Origin: Paraburkholderia phenazinium
GTDB taxonomy: Bacteria; Pseudomonadota; Gammaproteobacteria; Burkholderiales; Burkholderiaceae
DNA length: 64,000 nt
Reading direction: 5' to 3'
NCBI RefSeq assembly: GCF_900100735.1
Contig: NZ_FNCJ01000019.1
Span: 96,588 to 160,587 of the forward strand
The notes beneath the pieces are model-generated. The model saw nothing but the letters and a program-made list of their open reading frames with translations. It was not told where the DNA came from and made no database searches. Position numbers and translations under genes: made by a program. Of the stretch, positions 16,688 to 24,187 are shown in pieces; positions within the stretch are counted from its first letter, which is position 1, and each line of letters starts with the position of its first letter.

Positions 16688-17482
16688 GTGATTCGACATG
16701 GCCTTGCGGGGTTGCTGCTAATCCTATGCTGTATTGGCGGTGCTATGGCCGCTGGTCCCGAATGTTCGCGTTCGTTTACCCTGGCTTTGCACGATCACGG
16801 TCTGCTCTATTCCGTCGACACGGACACCGGGATCGACAAAGACTTCGCTGACGAGTTGATCCGCCGCAGCGGTTGTCAGGTCAGAGTCAGCCTTATGTCG
16901 CGGGCCCGGATCTGGAAGCTGATCGAATCCGGCGGACTCGATTTCAGCCTGTCGGGCATTGCTAACAGTGAGCGTAACCAGTACGCGGATTTCGCCTGGT
17001 ACTTCAGCGACAAATACTATTTGCTGGTGCGCAAGGATGCCGGAATCCATCGCCTGGCCGATTTCGAGCACAACGACCAGTTTCAGCTCGGCGTCATCCG
17101 CAGCTTTCGCTACAGCGAGTCCGCCAACCGGCTGGTCGACTCGCTCGCCGCCGACAACCGGGTTACCCAGGCCGGCGGTCTGGATCCGCTGTATCAGGCG
17201 CTGCTTGTCGGGCGCATTCAGGGCATGATCATCGAGCCATTCGATTACCCGGCAATCGATGAAAAGAAAATCCGCGACGTGACTAACATCGTGGAGTTCG
17301 ACGACCCTGCCGTACCTCACGGCCTCATCATGTCAAAGAAGGCGCTGCCGCCATCCGAGCGGGAAAAGTGGCGCGCCTTGGTGAATGAGATGCGCGCGGA
17401 TGGCACCGTGCGGCGAATCTTCGAGAAGTATTTCAAACCCGACCTCGCCGATTCGATGGTCGATTTCCAGACGCAGCCGTGA
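16688..17482 (+). CDS. Periplasmic amino-acid-type binding protein (SBP family 3)
   Basis: A 264-residue protein with a signal peptide (GLAGLLLILCCIGGAMA). The body follows the family 3 solute-binding fold: FTLALHDHGLLYSVDTDTG, FADELIRRSGCQVRV, GGLDFSLSGIANSERNQYAD, then YQALLVGRIQGMIIE. GTG start with a G-rich Shine-Dalgarno (GGGGG). No ABC permease or ATPase is adjacent. Instead its stop overlaps, by 4 bases (GTGA), the start of a CHASE-PAS-GGDEF-EAL gene. This suggests a periplasmic ligand sensor feeding c-di-GMP signalling and not a transporter. Confidence 0.88.
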   Translation: MIRHGLAGLLLILCCIGGAMAAGPECSRSFTLALHDHGLLYSVDTDTGIDKDFADELIRRSGCQVRVSLMSRARIWKLIESGGLDFSLSGIANSERNQYADFAWYFSDKYYLLVRKDAGIHRLADFEHNDQFQLGVIRSFRYSESANRLVDSLAADNRVTQAGGLDPLYQALLVGRIQGMIIEPFDYPAIDEKKIRDVTNIVEFDDPAVPHGLIMSKKALPPSEREKWRALVNEMRADGTVRRIFEKYFKPDLADSMVDFQTQP

Positions 17483-20226
17483 ACTGGTCGCGTCTTGTTC
17501 TGATCCCGCTGCTGGTTTTGTCCGCTTCGCTCAGCGTGACCTGGATCCTCTGGGACCATGAGCGGCAAGCCGCCCGTCATGAACTCCTGTCCCAGTTCGA
17601 CTTTTCGCTGGGAGACGCTGTCAGCCGGATCGAGCAGCGCATGGGTACGTACGAACTGCTGCTGCGCGGCGTGCAGAGCCTGTTCGCCGCTGACGGTGCG
17701 ATTGACCGCGGCCGGTTCCGCGACTACGTCGACACGCTCAATCTCGACGCCAACTTCTCCGGTATCCAGGCTATCGGCATCGTCGCGTGGGTACCGGGGA
17801 CACAAATGGCCGGGCATATCGCCACCATGCGCCGGCAGGGGCTGCCCGACTACACGATCCAGCCCGAAGGCGCGCGCGAAAACTACGCGCCCATCATCCA
17901 GCGCGAGCCGTATATCGGCATCAATCGTGCGCCGCCCGGTTTCGATGTATGGAGTGACCCTGTGCGGCGGCGCGCCATGGAACGGGCGCGTGACTCCGGC
18001 ATGGCGACCATTTCCGGAAAGGTCCACCTGGCGGTGGACGCCCGGGGCAATGCTCGCCCTGGGTTCGTCATGTACCTGCCGATCTACGCACGAGGCCAGT
18101 CGCAAGACAGCGTCGCCGAGCGCCGCGCGCACCTGGTCGGTTGGGTTTACGCCTCGTTCCATATGCACGATGTCATTGCCAGCTTGTACGGCGCGCAACC
18201 GCCCGGCCTTACCATCGCCATTTACGATGGCGTCGAACAGTCGTCCGCTGCACTTTTGCACAAGACGCCTGAGGCGCCTGGTCATCATCTGGCTGCGGAC
18301 ATGTCGGGCAACGAATATCTGGTCGTCGGCGGACATGACTGGACCCTGTCGATGAGTGCGCAGGACGACTTCAAGGCTCGCTTCGGCCGTAACGCGGCGC
18401 TGCCGATCGCCAGCACCGGCACGGGCCTGAGCCTGCTCCTCGCGCTGCTCACCTGGCTCATGATGACCGGTCGCGGCCGCGCCATGCGGCTTGCCTCGGC
18501 AATGACAAGAGAATTGCGCGAGAACGAAGAGAAATTCCGCGCGATTGCAGACTGTACGGTCAACTGGGAGATCTGGTGGGGACCCGACGGCAAGCCACGC
18601 TGGATCAACTCAGCCGTGGAGAAATACATCGGATATACGGTCGAGGAGTGCATGGCCCTGACCGACTTTGCGCGGACGGTGATTTATCCGGAGGACATCC
18701 CCCGCGTTGCCCCTGAGTTTCAGAAGGCGCGACAGGGCCTGCGGGGAGACGACCTCGAATTTCGCTGCATTCGCAAGGACGGCTCGCTCATGTGGCTTTC
18801 CGCGTCCTGGGTGCCGATTAGCGATTCGAGGGGAGCGTTCATCGGTTTTCGCACGAGCAGTCACGACATTACCGAACGCAAGATCGCGGAAGAGCGGATC
18901 AAGGAATTGGCCTTCTTCGATGCACTGACCCGGTTGCCCAACCGCACCCTGTTGCTGGATCGCCTGAAGCAGGCGATCACGGCCAGCGCTCAGAGCGAGG
19001 CCTGTGGCGCGTTGCTGTTCATCGATCTGGACCGCTTCAAGACCTTGAACGATACGTTGGGCCACGACAAAGGCGATCTGCTGCTGCAGCAAGTCGCGCA
19101 GCGCCTGGCAGAGAGCGTATTCGAGGGCGACACAGTGGCCAGGGTGGGAGGCGACGAGTTCGTGGTGGTACTGGGGAATTTGCACAAAAGCTGGCAGGAG
19201 GCGGCTAACCAGACGAAGGCCGTGGGTGAAAAAATCCTCGCCGTTCTTGGCAGTCCGTACCAGCTTGGCCAGATCGAATACCGCAGCAGCGCGAGCATCG
19301 GCGCCACCGTGTTCAAAGGGCATCAGGCATCGATGGATGAGCTCCTGAAGCAGGCCGATCTCGCGATGTACAAATCCAAGGAAAGAGGCCGCAATGCCGT
19401 GCGCTTCTTCGATCCGGACATGCAGACAGTCGTGGTGCAGCGCGCTGCGCTGGAGGCGGGGTTGCGCGATGCAATCGCCGGCAGGCAGTTCTTGCTGCAC
19501 TACCAGGCGCAGGTCGACGGCGCCCGCATAACAGGCGCTGAAGCGCTGGTGCGCTGGCAGCATCCCAGGCGCGGTATCGTGCCTCCCGCAGAGTTCATTC
19601 CGCTGGCTGAAGAGACCGGACTCATCCTTGCGCTAGGAAGCTGGGTCCTGGAGGCTGCCTGCGCACAACTGGCGCAATGGGCAAAGCGGCCCGACATGGC
19701 GCATCTGACGATTGCGGTCAATGTCAGCGTCCAGCAGTTCCGCGAAGCTGATTTCGTGGACCGGGTATTGAGCGTCATCGGTCGAACCGGCGCGCGCCCC
19801 GACAGGTTAAAGCTCGAGCTGACGGAAAGTGTGCTGGTAGACAATGTGCAGGACATCATCCAGAAGATGGGGGCACTGAAAGCCAAAGGTATCGTCTTTG
19901 CGCTCGACGATTTTGGTATCGGATATTCGTCGCTCTCCTATTTGAAGCGCCTGCCGTTGGACCAGTTGAAAATCGACCGCTCATTCGTGCGGGATGTCCT
20001 CGTAGATCCCAACGACGCCGTGATTGCCAAAACCATCGTGGCACTCGCGCAGAGCCTCGGCTTGGGCGTGATCGCCGAAGGGGTGGAAACCGAGGCTCAG
20101 CGTGATTTCCTCGCTGCAGTGGGATGCTACGCGTATCAGGGCTACTATTTCTGCCGCCCGCTTGCCGTCGAGGATTTTGAAGCGGTGTTGAGCGAACACG
20201 AAGCACGCCAGTGTGTAGACGAGTGA
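17479..20226 (+). CDS. CHASE-PAS-GGDEF-EAL cyclic-di-GMP enzyme
   Basis: A 915-residue inner-membrane signalling protein. TM1 (LVLIPLLVLSASLSVTWIL) and TM2 (~residues 310-330) bracket a periplasmic CHASE domain (GIQAIGIVAWVPGTQM, ENYAPIIQREPYIG). A PAS domain (~350-470) ends with DITERKIAEERIKELAFFD. The GGDEF domain has an intact GGDEF (~residue 556) for c-di-GMP synthesis, but the RxxD inhibitory site upstream is absent (FEGD there). The EAL domain is intact (AEALVRW ~688, LDDFGIGYSS, IAEGVETEAQ). Both catalytic activities are possible. It starts with GTG inside the stop of the binding-protein gene, so the two are coupled. Confidence 0.93.
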   Translation: MNWSRLVLIPLLVLSASLSVTWILWDHERQAARHELLSQFDFSLGDAVSRIEQRMGTYELLLRGVQSLFAADGAIDRGRFRDYVDTLNLDANFSGIQAIGIVAWVPGTQMAGHIATMRRQGLPDYTIQPEGARENYAPIIQREPYIGINRAPPGFDVWSDPVRRRAMERARDSGMATISGKVHLAVDARGNARPGFVMYLPIYARGQSQDSVAERRAHLVGWVYASFHMHDVIASLYGAQPPGLTIAIYDGVEQSSAALLHKTPEAPGHHLAADMSGNEYLVVGGHDWTLSMSAQDDFKARFGRNAALPIASTGTGLSLLLALLTWLMMTGRGRAMRLASAMTRELRENEEKFRAIADCTVNWEIWWGPDGKPRWINSAVEKYIGYTVEECMALTDFARTVIYPEDIPRVAPEFQKARQGLRGDDLEFRCIRKDGSLMWLSASWVPISDSRGAFIGFRTSSHDITERKIAEERIKELAFFDALTRLPNRTLLLDRLKQAITASAQSEACGALLFIDLDRFKTLNDTLGHDKGDLLLQQVAQRLAESVFEGDTVARVGGDEFVVVLGNLHKSWQEAANQTKAVGEKILAVLGSPYQLGQIEYRSSASIGATVFKGHQASMDELLKQADLAMYKSKERGRNAVRFFDPDMQTVVVQRAALEAGLRDAIAGRQFLLHYQAQVDGARITGAEALVRWQHPRRGIVPPAEFIPLAEETGLILALGSWVLEAACAQLAQWAKRPDMAHLTIAVNVSVQQFREADFVDRVLSVIGRTGARPDRLKLELTESVLVDNVQDIIQKMGALKAKGIVFALDDFGIGYSSLSYLKRLPLDQLKIDRSFVRDVLVDPNDAVIAKTIVALAQSLGLGVIAEGVETEAQRDFLAAVGCYAYQGYYFCRPLAVEDFEAVLSEHEARQCVDE

Positions 20227-20265
20227 CCATCCGGAAAACGATATGGCGCCGAGGAGCGCTAAATG

Positions 20266-20297
20266 AAAACCTACGCCGGTCGCGAGGCGTAGGCTTT
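20266..20297 (-). terminator. Terminator after gabD (bidirectional form)
   Basis: An 8-bp perfect stem CCTACGCC (20270-20277) / GGCGTAGG (20286-20293). Read on the minus strand it is followed by TTTTC, a good intrinsic terminator for gabD. On the plus strand CTTT follows, so it may also serve the GGDEF-EAL gene. Confidence 0.68.
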
Positions 20298-20334
20298 AGC
20301 GTAAGCTCAGAAACGAAGTCTTTCGTATAGCGAT

Positions 20335-21807
20335 TCAAACTCCGCCGATGCACAGGTACTTGATGACGACATAGTCGTCGATACCGTAGTGCGAGCCTTC
20401 GCGACCAAGCCCGGACTGCTTGACGCCGCCGAACGGCGCGACTTCATTGGAGATCAGCCCGGTGTTGATCCCCACCATGCCGTATTCGAGTGCTTCGGCA
20501 ACGCGCCAAACGCGGCTGATATCGCGGCTATAAAAATATGACGCGAGTCCGAACTCGGTATCGTTGGCGAGGCTGACCACTTCCTCATCCGAGGAAAAGC
20601 GGAACAATGGTGCGAGCGGACCGAACGTTTCGTCGCGCGCGACTTTCATGGCCGGGGTGACGTCGGCGAGCACGGTCGGTTCGAAGAAGCCGTGACCGAG
20701 CGCGTGACGCTTGCCGCCCGTAACGATGCGAGCGCCCTTGGCGAGCGCGTCTTCGATATGCGACTCGACCTTGAGCACGGCCGCCTCATTGATGAGCGGG
20801 CCTTGCGTGACGCCGTCATCGGTGCCACGACCGACCTTTAGTTGTTCGACTGCCTCGCGCAGCTTGGCGGCAAACGCGTCATAGACCTTGTCATGCACAT
20901 AGAAGCGGTTGGTGCAGACGCAGGTTTGACCGCTGTTGCGGTATTTGGAGGCGATGGCGCCGGCGACGGCCGCATCGAGATCGGCGTCTTCGAAGACGAT
21001 GAAGGGCGCGTTGCCACCGAGTTCGAGCGAGACCTTCTTGACGGTGGGAGCGCATTGCGCCATCAACAGACGGCCGATGGCGGTGGAGCCCGTGAAGGAC
21101 AGCTTGCGCACGATCGGATTGCCGGTCATTTCGGCGCCGATGGCCTTGGGGTCGCCGGTGACGACGCTGAAGATACCGGGCGGCACGCCGGCACGTTCGG
21201 CGAGCACGGCGAGTGCGAGCGCGGAGAACGGCGTCGCCTCGGCGGGCTTGACGATGATGGGGCAGCCGGCGGCGAGCGCGGGACCGACCTTGCGGGTGAT
21301 CATGGCCGCGGGAAAATTCCACGGGGTGATGGCGGCGCAGACGCCGATGGGTTCTTTGGTGACGACGATGCGTTTATCCGTTGCCGGAGTGGGGATGGTG
21401 TCGCCGTACACGCGTTTGGCTTCTTCCGCGAACCATTCGAGGAAGGAGGCGGCGTAGAGGATTTCGCCTTTGGACTCGGCTAGGGGTTTGCCTTGTTCGG
21501 TGGTGAGGATTAGGGCTAGGTCGTCGGCGTTCGCCAGCATCAGGTCGTGCCAGGCACGGAGGATTGTTGAGCGTTGCTTGGCTGTTTTGTTTCGCCATGC
21601 TGGCCAGGCTTTGTTAGCCGCCTCTATCGCGCGGCGGGTTTCGGAGTGGCCCATTCGGGGGATTTTGCCGATTAGCTCGCCTGTGGCTGGGTTTTTTACG
21701 TCCAGCGTGGTGTCGTCGTCTGCTTGTGTCCATTCGCCGGCTATGTAGGACTTTGTTCTCAACAGAGTTGGGTCTTTTAGGGTTATCTGCGATGTGTTGG
21801 TGGGCAT
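20335..21807 (-). CDS. gabD: Succinate-semialdehyde dehydrogenase
   Basis: A 490-residue NAD(P)-dependent aldehyde dehydrogenase that oxidises succinate semialdehyde to succinate, the second step of GABA breakdown. Markers: the cofactor/oxyanion loop ITPWNFPAAMITRK, the general base Glu in LELGGNAPF, the nucleophilic Cys in NSGQTCVCTNR (paired Cys typical of GabD), and the C-terminal GGVKQSGLGREG. Length is normal. GGAG lies 7 bases before the ATG. It is on the same strand as gabT but separated by ~975 bases of repeat DNA, so co-transcription is not certain. Confidence 0.95.
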   Translation of the reverse strand: MPTNTSQITLKDPTLLRTKSYIAGEWTQADDDTTLDVKNPATGELIGKIPRMGHSETRRAIEAANKAWPAWRNKTAKQRSTILRAWHDLMLANADDLALILTTEQGKPLAESKGEILYAASFLEWFAEEAKRVYGDTIPTPATDKRIVVTKEPIGVCAAITPWNFPAAMITRKVGPALAAGCPIIVKPAEATPFSALALAVLAERAGVPPGIFSVVTGDPKAIGAEMTGNPIVRKLSFTGSTAIGRLLMAQCAPTVKKVSLELGGNAPFIVFEDADLDAAVAGAIASKYRNSGQTCVCTNRFYVHDKVYDAFAAKLREAVEQLKVGRGTDDGVTQGPLINEAAVLKVESHIEDALAKGARIVTGGKRHALGHGFFEPTVLADVTPAMKVARDETFGPLAPLFRFSSDEEVVSLANDTEFGLASYFYSRDISRVWRVAEALEYGMVGINTGLISNEVAPFGGVKQSGLGREGSHYGIDDYVVIKYLCIGGV

Positions 21808-21832
21808 TTTTTTGCTCCGGTGAGTTAAAGGG

Positions 21833-21977
21833 TTTTGCTGCGCAGGCTTTTGTTGTCGCTGTTCTTGCGGTGTTGGACTTGCCTTGCATTCTTCGTAGTC
21901 TGTTTGCCTGCGGCGCCTTGCTCTTGGCTGTTGTTCTTGTGGTGTTGGCCTTTCCTTGTATTCTTATCGGTCTATTA
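21833..21977. repeat. Two diverged ~72-bp direct repeats
   Basis: Bases 21833-21904 and 21906-21977 align as two imperfect copies: both contain the pattern TTCTTG-GGTGTTGG, then CCTTG-ATTCTT, then a GT-TGTT/GTCTATT end. The second copy continues into the left arm of the long inverted repeat, so tandem copies of this unit appear to sit at the outer edge of that element. Confidence 0.55.
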
Positions 21978-22175
21978 GCTTCGCCCCTGTGCGGGGCGGC
22001 ACCTACTTTCTTTGCCGCCGCAAAGAAAGTAGGCAAAGAAAGCGGGCTTCCAACCGCTAGCGGGTAGTGAGCCATCTACGTCTGCTACGGGGAACGGCCC
22101 AAGACGAGACCTGTTCTCGCACCACAGACGTTCGTGACAAGGCAGTCATCCGTTCCAGCGTCGCGCTGCGCGCCC
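21903..22175 (+). repeat. Left arm of long inverted repeat (~270 bp)
   Basis: This segment recurs in inverted orientation at 22340-22611. The central part is nearly identical over ~200 bp and the inner part diverges. It contains two nested hairpins: GCCCC-TGTGC-GGGGC (21983-21997) and a perfect 13-bp stem CCTACTTTCTTTG / CAAAGAAAGTAGG with loop CCGCCG (22002-22033). From memory this hairpin is a common intergenic repeat in Paraburkholderia genomes; no search was made. Confidence 0.8.
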
Positions 22176-22339
22176 CGCCGTCGGGTATAACCCACTCTGA
22201 AAAGTCTGTAGGTATTCTAACTATGTGGATTGGCTTCATCTGCAATATATGATCGCCTGCGTGGCCGGTCGCACTCGTAGTGCTAGACTCCGTTGCCGTT
22301 GCTAGTGCCTTTGGTTTCCCTTGCAAGCCGATCCGCGAC

Positions 22340-22611
22340 GCACGCGGTGCGGAGTGGGGTGGATGAGCCCTTTGTCACTAATGTTAGTGGCGCGAGGGAA
22401 GGTCTTGTCTTGGGCCGTTCCCGGTGGTGTGCCGAGATGGCTCACTACGAGCTAGCGGTGTGAAGCCCGCTTTCTTTGCCTACTTTCTTTGCGGCGGCAA
22501 AGAAAGTAGGTGCCGCCCCGCACAGGGGCGAAGCTAATAGACCAATAAGAATACAAGGAAAGGCCAACACCACAAGAACAACAACCAAGGGCAAGGCGCC
22601 GCAGGCAACAG
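22340..22611 (-). repeat. Right arm of long inverted repeat (~270 bp)
   Basis: Reverse-complement partner of 21903-22175. The same 13-bp-stem hairpin (22479-22510) and the GCCCC/GGGGC hairpin (22515-22529) are present. The arms are separated by ~165 bp (22176-22339) with no gene. The outer end of this arm leads into a 14-bp tandem array. Two head-to-head copies could form a very large cruciform or a long RNA hairpin in the gabT-gabD transcript. Confidence 0.8.
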
Positions 22612-22650
22612 AGGCCAACGCCATAGGACCACCGCCAAGCGCCGCGCAGG

Positions 22651-22731
22651 CAAACCCAAAAAACCAAACCCAAAAAACCAAACCCAAAAAACCAAACCCA
22701 AAAAACCAAACCCAAAAAACCAAACCCCAAA
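22651..22731 (-). repeat. Tandem 14-bp repeat array
   Basis: Five perfect copies of CAAACCCAAAAAAC (22651-22720) plus a partial sixth. On the minus strand, the direction of gabT transcription, the unit reads GTTTTTTGGGTTTG, giving regularly spaced G-runs and T-runs about 50-130 bases after the gabT stop. It is a low-complexity variable-number array, not coding. Confidence 0.9.
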
Positions 22732-22782
22732 CCAGCGACCCCAAACAACCCGACCAAGAGCCGCCAGCAGGGCAAAAAAAAC

Positions 22783-24072
22783 CTAAGCGCTCACACCAAC
22801 AGTCTCCCTCAACACATCTTCGAGCACACCGAGAGCCTCCTCAAAGACACTCTCCTGCACAGTAAGCGGAAACAAGAACCGAACGACGTTCGAGTAGACG
22901 CCACATACGAGCAACAACAACCCGCGCTCCAGCGCCCGAGCCTGCACCCGCTTAGTAAACTCAGCATCCGGCTCATGCGTCCCAGCCTTGCAAAACTCAA
23001 CCGCCACCATTGCCCCAGGCCCACGCACATCGGCAATCTGCGCAACCTCACCCTGCAACGAAACCAGCTTGGCCTTGAGCCGATCCCCAAGCACAACAGC
23101 CCGCTCGCAGAGCTTCTCCTCATCGATGATGTCCAAAACGGCATGCGCGGAAGCGACAGCGAGCGGATTCCCCGCATACGTCCCGCCTAATCCTCCAGGC
23201 GCCGCCGCATCCATAATCTCCGCACGTCCCACCACCCCCGACAACGGCATGCCGCCCGCCAGGCTCTTGGCAATCGTCATCAAATCCGGCACCACATCGT
23301 AGTGATGCATTGCGAACAACTTGCCGGTCCGTGCAAACCCAGTCTGCACTTCATCCGCAATCAGCAAAATGCCATGCTCGTTGCACAACTTGCGCAGCGC
23401 CCGCACGAACTCCACCGGCGCCGGGTAGAAGCCGCCTTCGCCCTGCACCGGTTCGAAGATGATCGCGGCAACCCGCTTCGGATCGATGTCGGCCTTGAAC
23501 AAATACTCGATCGCCTTCAACGAATCCGCCGTCGTCACGCCGTGCAGCGGATTCGGGAACGGCGCGTGGAAGACGTCCGATGGGAACGGTCCAAAGCCAA
23601 TCTTGTACGGCGCCACTTTGCCCGTCAGCGCCATGCCCATCATCGTGCGACCGTGGAAGCCGCCCGTGAAGGCAATCACGCCCGGCCGGCCCGTCGCGGC
23701 GCGGGCAATCTTGATCGCGTTCTCAACCGCTTCCGCCCCCGTCGTGAAGAAAGCCGTCTTCTTCGGGTGGTCGCCCGGCGCGCGTTCGTTGATCTTCTCT
23801 GCTAGTGAAACGTACGACTCGTAAGGCACGATCTGATAAGCCGTGTGCGTGAACTGATCGAGTTGCGCGCGGATTGCCTCGACAATCTTCGGATGACGGT
23901 GGCCCGTGTTGCACACCGCAATCCCCGCCGCAAAGTCAATGAAGCGCCGGCCTTCGACGTCCCACAACTCCGCGTTCTCGGCACGCGCCGCGTAGAAATC
24001 GCACATCACGCCCACGCCGCGCGGCGTAGCGGCATCCTTGCGGCTCTTCAGATCAGCATTCTTCACAGTCAT
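22783..24072 (-). CDS. gabT: 4-aminobutyrate aminotransferase
   Basis: A 429-residue PLP-dependent class III aminotransferase that transfers the amino group of GABA to 2-oxoglutarate, giving succinate semialdehyde for GabD. Markers: TTGAEAVENAIKIAR, GGFHGRTMMGMALTGK, FEPVQGEGGF, the cofactor Asp in LLIADEVQTGFARTGK, and the PLP Lys in MTIAKSLAGGMPLSG. ATG 24072 is chosen because the protein then matches the usual length; upstream in-frame sequence is promoter. A GGGAG/AAGGAG region precedes it. It is divergent from gabR. Confidence 0.95.
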   Translation of the reverse strand: MTVKNADLKSRKDAATPRGVGVMCDFYAARAENAELWDVEGRRFIDFAAGIAVCNTGHRHPKIVEAIRAQLDQFTHTAYQIVPYESYVSLAEKINERAPGDHPKKTAFFTTGAEAVENAIKIARAATGRPGVIAFTGGFHGRTMMGMALTGKVAPYKIGFGPFPSDVFHAPFPNPLHGVTTADSLKAIEYLFKADIDPKRVAAIIFEPVQGEGGFYPAPVEFVRALRKLCNEHGILLIADEVQTGFARTGKLFAMHHYDVVPDLMTIAKSLAGGMPLSGVVGRAEIMDAAAPGGLGGTYAGNPLAVASAHAVLDIIDEEKLCERAVVLGDRLKAKLVSLQGEVAQIADVRGPGAMVAVEFCKAGTHEPDAEFTKRVQARALERGLLLLVCGVYSNVVRFLFPLTVQESVFEEALGVLEDVLRETVGVSA

Positions 24073-24141
24073 CTCCTTCACTCCCGTCTTGGCAGAAGCC
24101 GCCCACCCGGCACGGCACATGCAGCGACTATAATGAGATTT

Positions 24142-24160
24142 GGCTCTGGTGTTCAGAGCC
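24142..24160. promoter_or_regulatory. Inverted repeat in gabT-gabR promoter region
   Basis: GGCTCT and AGAGCC flank 7 bases in the 115-bp divergent interval. Position suits an operator for the MocR-type regulator GabR, although known GabR sites are direct repeats, so the assignment is tentative. A TATAAT hexamer lies at 24129-24134. Confidence 0.4.
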
Positions 24161-24187
24161 ATTTTGATAAAAATGTAGGAGCCACTT

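Noticed and set aside
16948..20226. Possibility that the binding protein and GGDEF-EAL genes are one frameshifted gene
   Set aside because: The first has its own signal peptide and normal stop, and the second starts with its own membrane helix; the 4-base overlap is a normal coupling.
21614..22075. Minus-strand 153-codon frame upstream of gabD and the plus-strand frame at 21726-22067
   Set aside because: Both arise from the repeat arms (the segment PTFFAAAKKVG comes from the hairpin) and overlap the gabD start; no ribosome site or family.
22445..22775. Minus-strand frames giving Phe/Gly/Trp/Leu repeat proteins after gabT
   Set aside because: They are translations of the 14-bp tandem array and the hairpin repeat; the periodic hydrophobic peptide is a by-product of the repeat.
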